Shown: positions 8,284 to 16,726, counted from the first letter of the stretch. The stretch is 64,000 nt of DNA from Thiothrix lacustris DSM 21227 (GCF_000621325.1 NZ_JHYQ01000016.1:1-64000), one strand, 5' to 3'. The notes: generated by a model not told the origin, from the sequence alone. Made by a program: numbers and translations.

Positions 8284-8340
8284 TGTCAGAATGTGACAGA
8301 ATTGACATTGTTAGGCATGACACAAGCCTATCAGGTGACA
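8284..8340. promoter_or_regulatory. TGTCA/TGACA repeats, possible enhancer for the sigma-54 promoter
   Basis: A perfect dyad TGTCA-GAATG-TGACA (8284-8298) is followed by further TGACA copies starting at 8303, 8318 and 8336. The dyad lies about 115-130 bp upstream of the predicted sRNA start, a normal distance for an enhancer bound by a sigma-54 activator of the NtrC/CbrB class. The binding protein is unknown. Confidence 0.4.
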
Positions 8341-8371
8341 ATGTGACGTAATAATCTGACGTAAGGAGGAA

Positions 8372-8974
8372 TTATTTCAAGCTAGCACGTAGGGCTTGGC
8401 GGATCATGTCTTCCACACTCAACCCCTGATCTTCGTAAGCAGCAATCATCTGGCTGGCTTGTGCAGGTTTGTAACCCAGCGCCAACAAGGCATTGACTGC
8501 CTCATCGCTGGCAGAAACATGGGGAATTTGCACAGATAGCGGCGTGTTGGCATGGCTGCCACTAGCATCTGATTTGGGTAAACGGTCACGCAGCTCGATG
8601 ATCAAACGTTCTGCTGTTTTTTTACCGACACCGGGAATTCGGCTTAAGCGGGCAATATCCCCGGCGTGAATCACCTGATTGAATTCCAACGGACTCATGC
8701 CTGAAACAATGGCCAGTGCCATTTTGGGGCCGACACCATTCACCTTCAGCAAATGGCGAAACAGTTCGCGCTCGGTTTGGGAACTGAAGCCATACAGCAA
8801 TTGTGCATCTTCACGCACCACAAAATGGGTGTAGAGGGTGACTTCCGCGTGCAATTCCGGCAAGTCGTAAAACGTCGTCATCGACGCCTGCACTTCGTAA
8901 CCAACACCATTCACATCCAGCATCAAATCCGGTGGTTGTTTGATCAGTAATTTACCGCGTAATAAGCCAATCAT
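8372..8974 (-). CDS. ruvA: Holliday junction DNA helicase subunit RuvA
   Basis: 200 residues. RuvA tetramers bind four-way junctions and load the RuvB motor for branch migration. Visible features are the OB-fold start MIGLLRGKLL, the helix-hairpin-helix motifs around VNGVGPKMALAIVSG and IPGVGKKTAERLIIEL, and the C-terminal RuvB-contact domain with ALLALGY and EDMIRQAL. Its Shine-Dalgarno (GAGGTGA) overlaps the ruvC stop codon. Third gene of yebC-ruvC-ruvA; ruvB is not directly downstream, where the candidate sRNA region begins instead. Confidence 0.97.
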   Translation of the reverse strand: MIGLLRGKLLIKQPPDLMLDVNGVGYEVQASMTTFYDLPELHAEVTLYTHFVVREDAQLLYGFSSQTERELFRHLLKVNGVGPKMALAIVSGMSPLEFNQVIHAGDIARLSRIPGVGKKTAERLIIELRDRLPKSDASGSHANTPLSVQIPHVSASDEAVNALLALGYKPAQASQMIAAYEDQGLSVEDMIRQALRASLK

Positions 8975-8978
8975 TCTA

Positions 8979-9488
8979 TCACCTCGTTAATCCTGCCAGT
9001 GCAATACGGCTTTTCAAGTGGCTCGCATGGGCATGGCATAAAGCCACCGCCAATGCATCGGCGGTATCCGCCTGCAAACGCCCCTGCAAACCCAGCAGCA
9101 ATTTAACCATATGCTGTACTTGCACCTTATCCGCCCCACCTTTACCCACAGTGGCTTGTTTGATTTCTTTGGGGCTGTATTCCGCTACTGGCAAGCCAGA
9201 GGTGACACCCGCACAAATCGCCGCCCCTCGCGCTTGCCCTAATTTTAGGGCAGATGCCGCATTATTGGAGACGAACACGTTTTCAATCGCCATTTCAATC
9301 GGCTGGTATTCACGGATAATGCGGGTCAGTTCGGTAAAAATCGTACCGAGCCGTTCGGGAAAGGCTCCATCACCCAAGCGTAAACAAGTACTGAAAACAT
9401 GCTGGGTATGCCGCCCGTCAGTGTCGATAATGCCGATTCCCGTCTGGCGGGAACCGGGGTCAATGCCAAGGATGCGACGTAGTGTCAC
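8979..9488 (-). CDS. ruvC: Holliday junction resolvase RuvC
   Basis: 169 residues. The endonuclease cuts Holliday junctions symmetrically in the RuvABC resolvasome. The catalytic acidic residues are in place: [12 protein letters not shown] at the N-terminus, the AIENVFV glutamate near residue 68, and the C-terminal [15 protein letters not shown] aspartates. The start is GTG, immediately after the yebC TAA with no gap, so translation is probably coupled. Length is normal. Confidence 0.97.
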   Translation of the reverse strand: MTLRRILGIDPGSRQTGIGIIDTDGRHTQHVFSTCLRLGDGAFPERLGTIFTELTRIIREYQPIEMAIENVFVSNNAASALKLGQARGAAICAGVTSGLPVAEYSPKEIKQATVGKGGADKVQVQHMVKLLLGLQGRLQADTADALAVALCHAHASHLKSRIALAGLTR

Positions 9489-10238
9489 TTAACCATGCGC
9501 CGCAAGGTCGTCATCGTTGAAATCGGCATTGGTGAAGACTTCCTGCACATCATCCAGATCTTCCAGCATATCGATCATTTTCAACAATTTGGCGGCAGTA
9601 TCGCCTTCCACCAACGTGAGATTGTCGGCACGCATGGTAACTTCATCGTGATCCGGGGTAAAACCGGCGGCGATCAGCGCAACTTTCACCGCAGCGAAAT
9701 CTTCAGGGGTAGTCACGATTTCAGCAGAACCATCGTCGTCCATCTGGATATCATCAGCGCCTGCTTCGAGGGCTGCTTCCATCAGCTTTTCCTCGTCAAG
9801 GCCGGGGGCAAAGTTCATCACACCAATTTTCTTGAACTGGAACGCGACCGAACCGTTCGTGCCCAAATTGCCGCCGTGCTTGGTAAGTGCGTGGCGCACT
9901 TCACCAACCGTGCGGTTGACGTTATCGGTCATGGTTTCGACGATCACCGCAATGCCGCCGGGGCCGTAACCTTCGTAACGCACTTCCACGTAATTGTCGG
10001 TGTTGGTTTCACCTGCACCGCGTTTGCAGGCTTTTTCGATGGTGTCGCGTGTCATATTAGCACTCAAGCCCTTATCCACAGCGAGACGCAAGCGCGGATT
10101 GGCGCTAGGGTCGGACGTTTTGCCTTCACGCGCCGCGACGGTAATTTCACGGATGATTTTCGTCCAAATTTTGCCACGTTTCTTATCAACAGAGGCTTTT
10201 TGGTGTTTAATGTTTGCCCATTTACTATGACCGGCCAT
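9489..10238 (-). CDS. yebC: YebC/TACO1-family protein
   Basis: 249 residues beginning [23 protein letters not shown], the family signature. YebC-type proteins bind DNA or the ribosome. Some act as transcription regulators, and recent work on relatives links them to translation through proline-rich stretches. The gene order yebC-ruvC-ruvA is conserved in gammaproteobacteria. First gene of this operon. The start follows a clear Shine-Dalgarno-like GAGAG. Confidence 0.96.
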   Translation of the reverse strand: MAGHSKWANIKHQKASVDKKRGKIWTKIIREITVAAREGKTSDPSANPRLRLAVDKGLSANMTRDTIEKACKRGAGETNTDNYVEVRYEGYGPGGIAVIVETMTDNVNRTVGEVRHALTKHGGNLGTNGSVAFQFKKIGVMNFAPGLDEEKLMEAALEAGADDIQMDDDGSAEIVTTPEDFAAVKVALIAAGFTPDHDEVTMRADNLTLVEGDTAAKLLKMIDMLEDLDDVQEVFTNADFNDDDLAAHG

Positions 10239-10336
10239 GTCGAACTCTCGTTTTCAGTCTCAAAAAAGTGCCGATCAGTTTAGCATATTTGCGCGAAGTT
10301 TTAGGCATCCCGCACAGCTACCCCTTACTTTTTTCG

Positions 10337-11143
10337 TCAAGCCTGCTGCGCTTTCTTCACCAAGCCATGCTGAGGGTCATACCCCCACACGGCCAACAGG
10401 AAAAACAGGATCAAAGCGCCTAATACGATCAGGGAAGAGAGAAGATTGAATTGGCCGTAAAGCGCAAACCGGATCATTTCCACTGCATGGGTGAATGGGT
10501 TGAAACGTGTCAAGGCATACACAATGACCGCGCCCGATTCCTGTAATTTCCACAACGGATAGAGTGCGGTGGAAAGAAAAAACATCGGGAAAATCACGAA
10601 ATTCATCGTCCCCGCGAAATTTTCCAATTGACGCACGGAAACGGATAACAGTAACCCCAGCGCCCCTAACATCAATCCGGCCAGAATCAGCGTCGGCAGC
10701 GCATACAGCCATCCCGACCACGGAATATCAACCTTGAACACCGCACACAATGCCAAAAAAGCATAGGCTTGCAACACCGACAACACCGTTCCGGCCACCA
10801 GCTTGCTCAACAGCAAAAACCAACGTGGTTGTGGTGCAATCAGCAATAGACGCATCAAGCCCATTTCACGGTCATACACCATTGCCAGTGACGATTGCAT
10901 CCCGTTAAACAGCAGCACCATCCCCAACAAACCGGGCACAACGTAAACCTGATATTCGATATAAGTATCGTAAGGCGGGATAATCGATACCCCAAAAATA
11001 TTCTGAAATCCAGCAGCGAACACCATTAGCCATAAGGCTGGGCGCACCAGTGCCGACAACAAGCGCCCGCGTTGATGCCAGAACTTGATGGTTTCGCGCT
11101 GACTAATCGCCAGCATTGCAGGCCAATGCCTTGTGGTTGCCAT
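10337..11143 (-). CDS. ABC-2 type transporter permease of the PQQ-alcohol (PedC-like) group
   Basis: 268 residues with about six membrane helices and the ABC-2 permease layout (cytoplasmic N-terminus, conserved YDREMGLMRLLLIAP and RFNPFTHAVEMIRFALYG). Closely similar permeases accompany PQQ-dependent alcohol dehydrogenase clusters (PedC type); I base this on sequence pattern and on the neighbouring pqq genes. The ATP-binding partner is not adjacent, so this is an orphan permease here. A good ribosome-binding site (GGGAGGCGG) precedes the ATG. A copy of the CCAACCT direct repeat lies 58 bp upstream (11201-11218). The substrate is unknown. Confidence 0.75.
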   Translation of the reverse strand: MATTRHWPAMLAISQRETIKFWHQRGRLLSALVRPALWLMVFAAGFQNIFGVSIIPPYDTYIEYQVYVVPGLLGMVLLFNGMQSSLAMVYDREMGLMRLLLIAPQPRWFLLLSKLVAGTVLSVLQAYAFLALCAVFKVDIPWSGWLYALPTLILAGLMLGALGLLLSVSVRQLENFAGTMNFVIFPMFFLSTALYPLWKLQESGAVIVYALTRFNPFTHAVEMIRFALYGQFNLLSSLIVLGALILFFLLAVWGYDPQHGLVKKAQQA

Positions 11144-11200
11144 AACCGCCTCCCCGATGGTTTGCTATCCCTTGATACCGCAAACGGGGGGTTTTATCTA

Positions 11201-11218
11201 CCCACCTTTTACCAACCT
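11201..11218. promoter_or_regulatory. Direct-repeat operator, copy A
   Basis: CCCACCT (11201-11207), 4-bp spacer, CCAACCT (11212-11218), written on the plus strand; the first half has one mismatch. It is located 58 bp upstream of the ABC permease start codon. The repeat orientation is opposite to the direction of that gene, and no good -10 box follows on the plus strand, so this is the weakest copy. Confidence 0.45.
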
Positions 11219-11244
11219 GAGGACTGATTTGCGCAAGGCACTCC

Positions 11245-12438
11245 TCAGTTCCCAATAAACCTACTGGGTTGTATTAACATGAGTTCTGAGAGACGTTCGC
11301 GTACCATTTCGCTACCGGATGTGCTGTGACACAGCTTTTCCATCAACAAGGTAGGATCTTGGCAAGACTCCAATGCCTGACCCATGACAGCATCAATACA
11401 ATGCCGCCACTCTTCCAGCTCTGGCGATTCGGACTGGGGTAGGAAAGAGCCGCGATACAATGAAAAAGCCTCGCTGGCACGTTGCTGCTTCAGGGTTTGC
11501 CACACTTCGATAAAATCTGCCCAGACCGATGACAGCAAGCGGTAGGGGCGTGAACCGATTTGCCCGTCCAGTACGCGCCGCAAGTGTGAAAGCTCGGATT
11601 TCAGGGTGGCGGTAGAAACCGGCGAATCGCCATACAACGCAGCATGACAACCTTCGAGGCTCAATCCCTGTGGGTTAAGCGCCAACAGGCAGAGAATTTC
11701 CACCTGACGCATGGGCAAATTTAATTGTTTACCCCGAAACAGAATGCGCGGCTGCCCTAGTGCGTGGATTTCAAGTTCGGCCTTGGGTTGCGTGGGCGGT
11801 AGTGAACGCGCAATGGCTCGAGCCAGTTCCGTGACGGCTGCCTGCCCTAGCGGCGTATGCTGATTCCAAGTGGTCGACATATCAAGAATGCCCACACACT
11901 CGCCGGATTGCGGGTGAAGAATCGGTGCGCCGTAGCACACCCAATCATGAACAAAGGGCAGGTAGTGTTCGGATGAAAATACCGTGACCGAGCGCCGCAA
12001 CTTCAATGATAAGCCAATGGCATTCGTCCCAACGGAACGCTCATCCCAGTGACCGCCAGCGGTGAAATTAACGGCTTCGGCACGTTTACGCATGTGATTG
12101 CTGGCGAATGTCCATAACAATCGCCCGGAGGGGTCAGCAATCGCCACGACTAACTCACCTTCCTTAGCGAGTTGCATCATCGTTTCCTGTTCACGCCGGG
12201 CTGCCTGACACAAGGGGGATTCCTGCCAATGTCGCGCGGCCGTGTATTCATCATCGGCGGGGGCATGGAGTCGTTGGGGTTTTAAGTGTTGGGCACTGCG
12301 CTGCCACGAAGACATGATGTCTTCACGAACATTATCTGGCTTGATGAACGGACTACCCACGACGAAACGGCTCCATTGAGTTTCAATGTCAGACCGTCGT
12401 TGGGTCAAAGGGCTACCTCTTACGCTTGCCTGTGCCAT
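11245..12438 (-). CDS. GAF-domain transcription regulator with C-terminal winged helix
   Basis: 397 residues from the ATG preceded by AGGAGGAGG; an upstream in-frame start would add an unlikely basic leader. An N-terminal segment with REDIMSSWQRS and a GAF-like domain (about 85-235, with WDERSVGTNAIG and APILHPQSGECVGILD) resemble the sensor half of AcoR-type activators. Unlike AcoR there is no AAA+ sigma-54 domain. Instead a winged-helix DNA-binding domain follows (about 240-335; HALGQPRILFRGKQLNLP, RQVEILCLLALNP, SELSHLRRVLDGQIG), like OmpR/SARP families. It probably senses an alcohol or aldehyde and controls the adjacent porin and pqq genes. The ligand is unknown. It is the best local candidate to bind the 11-bp-period repeats. 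Confidence 0.8.
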   Translation of the reverse strand: MAQASVRGSPLTQRRSDIETQWSRFVVGSPFIKPDNVREDIMSSWQRSAQHLKPQRLHAPADDEYTAARHWQESPLCQAARREQETMMQLAKEGELVVAIADPSGRLLWTFASNHMRKRAEAVNFTAGGHWDERSVGTNAIGLSLKLRRSVTVFSSEHYLPFVHDWVCYGAPILHPQSGECVGILDMSTTWNQHTPLGQAAVTELARAIARSLPPTQPKAELEIHALGQPRILFRGKQLNLPMRQVEILCLLALNPQGLSLEGCHAALYGDSPVSTATLKSELSHLRRVLDGQIGSRPYRLLSSVWADFIEVWQTLKQQRASEAFSLYRGSFLPQSESPELEEWRHCIDAVMGQALESCQDPTLLMEKLCHSTSGSEMVRERLSELMLIQPSRFIGN

Positions 12439-12482
12439 ACGCCTCCTCCTGCGTGATGCAATTTTGATTGAAAATCGGCCTC

Positions 12483-12500
12483 CCAACCTTTTCCCAACCT
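12483..12500. promoter_or_regulatory. Direct-repeat operator, copy B
   Basis: CCAACCT (12483-12489), TTTC, CCAACCT (12494-12500). It lies 45 bp upstream of the regulator start codon. On the plus strand a TATTAT box follows after exactly 9 bp (12510-12515). It could serve autoregulation or a distal promoter toward the porin gene. The rest of the 447-bp gap (12439-12885) is AT-rich with no gene that I can see. Confidence 0.6.
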
Positions 12501-12793
12501 TAGTGTGGCTATTATTAACCTTACCATAGATTAATAGCATTTTTATCATAAACGAGAATATCATGTAAAGTCATTTATTAAAAGCTTATTACAAATAAAC
12601 CATGAGGTCTTAAACCCCCTATCTCTATTTGCTTTTTTAACGACCAGCAATAATAAACCAGCATTGATTTTAAAAAAATCACATCCAATCAATAACATTT
12701 CTACATAAAAATCAATTATATAATAATAACTTGCTTATTAAAATAACCTTGCCTTTATATAGCCGATCCATGTCTTTTTTTAAGCGCTTACCC

Positions 12794-12811
12794 CCAACCT
12801 TTTTCCAACCC
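12794..12811 (+). promoter_or_regulatory. Direct-repeat operator, copy C (porin promoter)
   Basis: CCAACCT (12794-12800), TTTT, CCAACCC (12805-12811). A TAGTGT sequence follows after 9 bp (12821-12826) as a possible -10 box. This would place the transcription start some 50 bp before the porin ATG. The repeat would occupy the -35 region, as in SARP- and PhoB-type activated promoters. Confidence 0.6.
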
Positions 12812-12885
12812 TGCCGACATTAGTGTTAATCCTGTTAAACAGTGTGCTGCTGTAACCAACACTAACATGGAGAGGATAATTAATT

Positions 12886-14106
12886 ATGCGCAAACATCAA
12901 ATTTCATTCGCTATCGCCACTATCATCGCTGCTGGTAGCCTATCAACAGTTCAAGCTGCCACTTGGCAAGCCGGTGACTGGGAATTGGGCTTAGGTGGCA
13001 ACATCAATACCTTCTACACCGTCACAACGTGTGATGCGGGCAAGCTGGGTGCAGGGGGTGGGACGATGGCAGGGTTGGCCTGCGCGGATCTGGATACGGG
13101 CACAGCAGCCACTGATAATACCCATAGCGTTTCCAATGGCTTGTTACCCGCCTCCCTGAACTTCAGTGCCAAAACCAAGCAAAACGGCTATGATCTTGCG
13201 GGTAACATCAATGTGTATTATGGCATGGCCTCGCAAGATGCCAACGGCTTACCGGGCGATGCATTGGACTTCTCCACAGTGGATGCACGTCAAGTTTTCA
13301 TGACCTTCGGCAATGAGAAAATGGGAACGGTTAAGGCCGGACGTGATTTCGGCCTGTTCGGGTTTGACCCCATCATCAATGACATGAGCTTGTCGGGTAC
13401 AGGGGCAACCTTTGCGTCCGCTGGGCCAGGGCATACGACGTTGGGCGGGCTAGGTTATGGTTATGTGTATACCGACCGCCTCTCACAGATCAACTGGACG
13501 TCACCGAAGAAAAACGGGCTGGAAGCTACCGTTGGTGTTTTCAACCCGATGGATGGCGTCGAATCCAGCGGCAAGGCTACCCGTGACGGTGGCCAGCCCG
13601 GCATCCACGGCAAACTCAGCTATGACTGGGACAAGGGCAATGGTATCAAAGGCAAGGTATCCGCCACGGCCATCAGCCAGACAGTCCAACTGGCTAACGG
13701 CGACAAACCCAGTATTCAGGGAATGGATGTGTTTGCCAAGGTGGATGTGAATAAAGCGAGTTTTGCCGGTTCCTACTATCAAGGTGAAGGCATGGATACG
13801 TTGGGATTGGGCGGTATTATTTTCCCCGGTTTTAACAGCACCACCGGTGCGGCGGAAAAATCCAAAGGCTATATGGCACAGGCAACCTACAAGGTAGGCA
13901 AAACCAAGCTGGGTCTCAACTTGTCTGAAAGCAAGCAAACCAATCTCACCAAGGTCAAAAACAACAAGGTGACGCTCGGTGCTTATCACAGCCTAACCGA
14001 TAACCTGACCCTGATTGGCGAAGCCTCCAGCCAAACCAGTGACCTTGATGGCGTAGGCAAGGACGAATCTGGCAGTGTAGCGGTTGGTGCCATGCTCTCC
14101 TTCTAA
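12886..14106 (+). CDS. Outer-membrane porin
   Basis: 406 residues with a cleavable signal peptide of about 24 residues (ending TVQA) and alternating beta-strand sequence. The C-terminal residue is phenylalanine (AVGAMLSF), the signal for BAM-mediated insertion. It resembles the 16-strand general porins of proteobacteria (Porin_4 class). AGAGGATAATTAATT precedes the ATG. Because it sits between the alcohol-type regulator and pqqA and shares their direct-repeat promoter element, it probably admits the alcohol or related substrate to the periplasm. The transported solute is inferred, not shown. Confidence 0.85.
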   Translation: MRKHQISFAIATIIAAGSLSTVQAATWQAGDWELGLGGNINTFYTVTTCDAGKLGAGGGTMAGLACADLDTGTAATDNTHSVSNGLLPASLNFSAKTKQNGYDLAGNINVYYGMASQDANGLPGDALDFSTVDARQVFMTFGNEKMGTVKAGRDFGLFGFDPIINDMSLSGTGATFASAGPGHTTLGGLGYGYVYTDRLSQINWTSPKKNGLEATVGVFNPMDGVESSGKATRDGGQPGIHGKLSYDWDKGNGIKGKVSATAISQTVQLANGDKPSIQGMDVFAKVDVNKASFAGSYYQGEGMDTLGLGGIIFPGFNSTTGAAEKSKGYMAQATYKVGKTKLGLNLSESKQTNLTKVKNNKVTLGAYHSLTDNLTLIGEASSQTSDLDGVGKDESGSVAVGAMLSF

Positions 14107-14114
14107 AGTTGCAG

Positions 14115-14132
14115 CCAACCTTTCGCCAACCT
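14115..14132 (+). promoter_or_regulatory. Direct-repeat operator, copy D (pqqA promoter)
   Basis: CCAACCT (14115-14121), TTCG, CCAACCT (14126-14132), then exactly 9 bp, then TATAGT (14142-14147) as -10 box. The predicted start is about 14154, giving a leader of roughly 34 nt to the pqqA ATG with AAAAGGAG as ribosome-binding site. This is the cleanest copy. Confidence 0.65.
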
Positions 14133-14187
14133 GCGCTCAGGTATAGTGAAATACTCATCTTACACCCGATTGAAAAGGAGACAGAGC

Positions 14188-14274
14188 ATGAAAAAATCCC
14201 TGAAATGGACCAAGCCAGCATTCAACGAAATGCGCTACGGTTTCGAGATTAACCTGTACATCATGAACCGTTAA
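14188..14274 (+). CDS. pqqA: PQQ precursor peptide PqqA
   Basis: 28 residues, [20 protein letters not shown] followed by INLYIMNR. PqqA is the ribosomal peptide whose glutamate and tyrosine are cross-linked by PqqE (with PqqD) to build pyrroloquinoline quinone. The required E-x3-Y pair is present at E20 and Y24, within the conserved FEINLY context. The length is typical (22-29). A strong AAAAGGAG site lies 12 bp upstream. The gene is followed after 2 bp by pqqB. It was recognised by eye, being too short for ordinary gene callers. Confidence 0.95.
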   Translation: MKKSLKWTKPAFNEMRYGFEINLYIMNR

Positions 14275-14276
14275 TC

Positions 14277-15194
14277 TTGTATACCTTGGTACTCGGTTCT
14301 GCGGCGGGCGGTGGTTTTCCGCAATGGAACTGTAACTGCCCAATGTGTGCCGGGGAGCGGACGGGTGACATCGTTGCCCGTTCGCGCACCCAGTCCTCGA
14401 TTGCGGTTTCCACCGATAAAGTGAACTGGTTGCTGGTGAATGCTTCACCGGACATCCGTACCCAACTCAATGCCAATCATGCACTGCTGCAACCGGCTCG
14501 TCAGTTACGCGATACCGGCATCGTCGCGGTGATGCTGGCCGACAGCCAGATTGACCACACCACAGGCTTGCTGATTCTGCGCGAAAGCAAACAGCCGCTG
14601 GAATTGTATTGCACCGATAGCGTCTACGAAGACCTGACGACGGGTTTCCCCATCCTCAATATGCTGCAACATTATTGCGGGGTGAATCGCCACGCGCTGC
14701 CACTGGATGGCGCTGGTTTCAGCATTCCGGGACTGGATAACTTGCGCATCACCCCGGTAGGATTGCACAGCAAAGCGCCACCGTACTCCCCGCACCGCCA
14801 TAACCCGAGCATTGGCGACAATGTAGGGTTTTGGTTTGAAGACACAGCGACCGGCGGCAAACTGTTTTACGCACCTGGCCTTGGGGAAATCGAGCCGCAC
14901 TTACAAGCGTTTTTCGCCAATGCCGACTGCGTGCTGGTGGATGGGACGTGTTGGACAGATGATGAAATGTTACGCCGCAACGTTGGCACTAAGCCTGCGT
15001 TGGCTATGGGACATCTGGCACAATCGGGTGAAGGCGGCATGATCGAATGGCTGGGGAACTTCCCCGACACCCGCAAGATACTGATTCATATCAATAACAC
15101 CAACCCGATTCTGGAAGAAACCTCGCCCGAACGTGCCGAACTGACAGCAGCGGGGATTGAGGTTTCGTATGATGGTATGTTATTGGAGTTTTGA
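14277..15194 (+). CDS. pqqB: PQQ biosynthesis protein PqqB
   Basis: 305 residues, the usual size. It begins [20 protein letters not shown], the PqqB hallmark, and has a metallo-beta-lactamase-like fold. It acts late in PQQ biosynthesis (tyrosine hydroxylation of the processed peptide) and contains the CNCPMC zinc-site cysteines. The start is TTG, 2 bp after the pqqA stop, with no independent ribosome-binding site, so it is translationally coupled. This would keep PqqB low relative to PqqA. pqqC, pqqD and pqqE do not follow; an IS-end relic and an AT-rich gene come next. Confidence 0.95.
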   Translation: MYTLVLGSAAGGGFPQWNCNCPMCAGERTGDIVARSRTQSSIAVSTDKVNWLLVNASPDIRTQLNANHALLQPARQLRDTGIVAVMLADSQIDHTTGLLILRESKQPLELYCTDSVYEDLTTGFPILNMLQHYCGVNRHALPLDGAGFSIPGLDNLRITPVGLHSKAPPYSPHRHNPSIGDNVGFWFEDTATGGKLFYAPGLGEIEPHLQAFFANADCVLVDGTCWTDDEMLRRNVGTKPALAMGHLAQSGEGGMIEWLGNFPDTRKILIHINNTNPILEETSPERAELTAAGIEVSYDGMLLEF

Positions 15195-15235
15195 CATTTC
15201 TGTCGGACAGCGATAGCGTTTATAAAGGGAATTGA

Positions 15236-15300
15236 CATCCTCCCCTCCCTGAATGTCCCTGAATGTCCCTGAAAGACGGGGTTTGCCGCGCAGTCCGATC
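15236..15300. mobile_element. Solo IS200/IS605-type end relic
   Basis: TGACATCCTCCCCTCCCTGA...GACGGGGTTTGCCGCGCAG has the CTCCCC...GGGGT...CGCGCA layout of the hairpin end at 225-276, with a decayed stem. Inside it, TGAATGTCCC is tandemly repeated. No transposase gene lies next to it. It marks the boundary between pqqB and an AT-rich gene. Confidence 0.45.
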
Positions 15301-15431
15301 AAGTCAGGCTACTTGGTCAGAAGAAGTAAATGAAAAGTTTACTATCTTTGACGATAGTCGCTATAATCTTACCGTGCACTAAGAAATCAGCTCTTCTGTA
15401 AAATAAATTATTAAAAATAATGAAGTAAATT

Positions 15432-16649
15432 ATGATAAATCAATATATTGTTAATATCTTTTTGCTAAGAAAAAAATCATTCCTTGTAGGAATAAGCGTA
15501 TGTTTGGTTGTGGCTGCCATTTTTTTCTATTTTCATCAAAACAAAAAGCATTTGAAGCTCCCTGATCAAGCAACCAACAATTTTCCTGATAATTATAAAG
15601 ATGGTAAATCTTTAGATGTGATACTCGCTGCTAATGATTCAATAAACCCAAGTAAAGAATTTGGATTCTTAGCTAATAGTGTCAATATTGAGTTAATAAA
15701 AAGCATATCCAAAAAACTCAGTTTGTCAGATGAAGAGAAGCAAGAAGCGATTGATGAATATTATAAAAAAAGAAGTATAATAATAACCGATATTCATAAA
15801 GGGATGTTGTCTAGCAAAGAAAAACATCCAGTAAGCACTTATGGTATTGAAGTTTACAAATATAATGATGCAGTTGAGAGCTTCTCTCATTCAATGGGAA
15901 AGGAATCATGTGCATTGATTGAGCTTATGCCATGGGCAAAAGTTAAAAATTTTTCAAAAGTCGCTATGCTTCAAATAGGTTGGCTAGGGGGAGATTCTGA
16001 CGATACGTTATGCTCAAAAATACTTTCAGATTTATTGCCACCTATAGCCAAATCCTTACAAGATCAAGCATTGATAAAAGACATGGAGATTATGCAAGTT
16101 GATTTGCAAAAGAAAATAAAAGAGTCAATATTGATGTTGGCTACGGCCAAAGCAAGTTATAAATTCTTTATTAGCAATACTTGGATAAAAGAAGGTTTAC
16201 TTCTAACATCTGATTTAAAAATCAATGCTCATGTCAACGCAAGTATTCTCTTTGGACTTGATCTTACTAATGACTTCAAGATGTCTGTAAATCATGGTGA
16301 GCGATATATTTCTATTGACTTACCACAACCTAAAGAACTTTCACGAGCTGTAAAGTTGACGTTTGGCGAAGCTAGTGAAGGATGGTTTTCCCCGGAAATT
16401 AATAGTGATATGTATAATTCACTTAACGAAATGGCAAGAAGACGGGTATCTGCTTATGCAAATAACGATAGATTAGATTATATGGCGAAGAAGAATGCCC
16501 AAGTAGCTATCATGAACATTTTTCAGCCATTAATGTCGCTCCCTCAATTTAATTACAATGTAAAGGTTACATTTAATGGCGAAAAGCTTGTTGTGGATGA
16601 AAAAGACAAATCAGACTCAACACAGTTGACTCTATCAAATAGCAAATAA
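15432..16649 (+). CDS. Membrane-anchored protein, possibly DUF4230-like
   Basis: 405 residues. A single N-terminal membrane segment (about 17-35, FLVGISVCLVVAAIFFYF) anchors a long hydrophilic region. In the C-terminal half, the stretch with NAHVNASILFGLDLT followed by GERYISIDLPQP resembles the DUF4230 domain, though I hold this loosely. Base composition is far more AT-rich than its neighbours (one sampled line is about 28% GC), and it follows an IS-end relic, which points to horizontal transfer. It stands alone between pqqB and the convergent dld gene. I cannot assign a function. Confidence 0.7.
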   Translation: MINQYIVNIFLLRKKSFLVGISVCLVVAAIFFYFHQNKKHLKLPDQATNNFPDNYKDGKSLDVILAANDSINPSKEFGFLANSVNIELIKSISKKLSLSDEEKQEAIDEYYKKRSIIITDIHKGMLSSKEKHPVSTYGIEVYKYNDAVESFSHSMGKESCALIELMPWAKVKNFSKVAMLQIGWLGGDSDDTLCSKILSDLLPPIAKSLQDQALIKDMEIMQVDLQKKIKESILMLATAKASYKFFISNTWIKEGLLLTSDLKINAHVNASILFGLDLTNDFKMSVNHGERYISIDLPQPKELSRAVKLTFGEASEGWFSPEINSDMYNSLNEMARRRVSAYANNDRLDYMAKKNAQVAIMNIFQPLMSLPQFNYNVKVTFNGEKLVVDEKDKSDSTQLTLSNSK

Positions 16650-16726
16650 CGTGGAACGTCGTTTGGCTTCTGAAGAGAAGAAAACACTGAAAAAGCCAGA
16701 TGTGCTAAAGGATTGAGTTCAGCGCT

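Noticed and set aside
9495-10283. 262-codon open frame opposite yebC
   Set aside because: Mirror frame of yebC with histidine/phenylalanine-rich sequence and no start signal; yebC itself is unmistakable.
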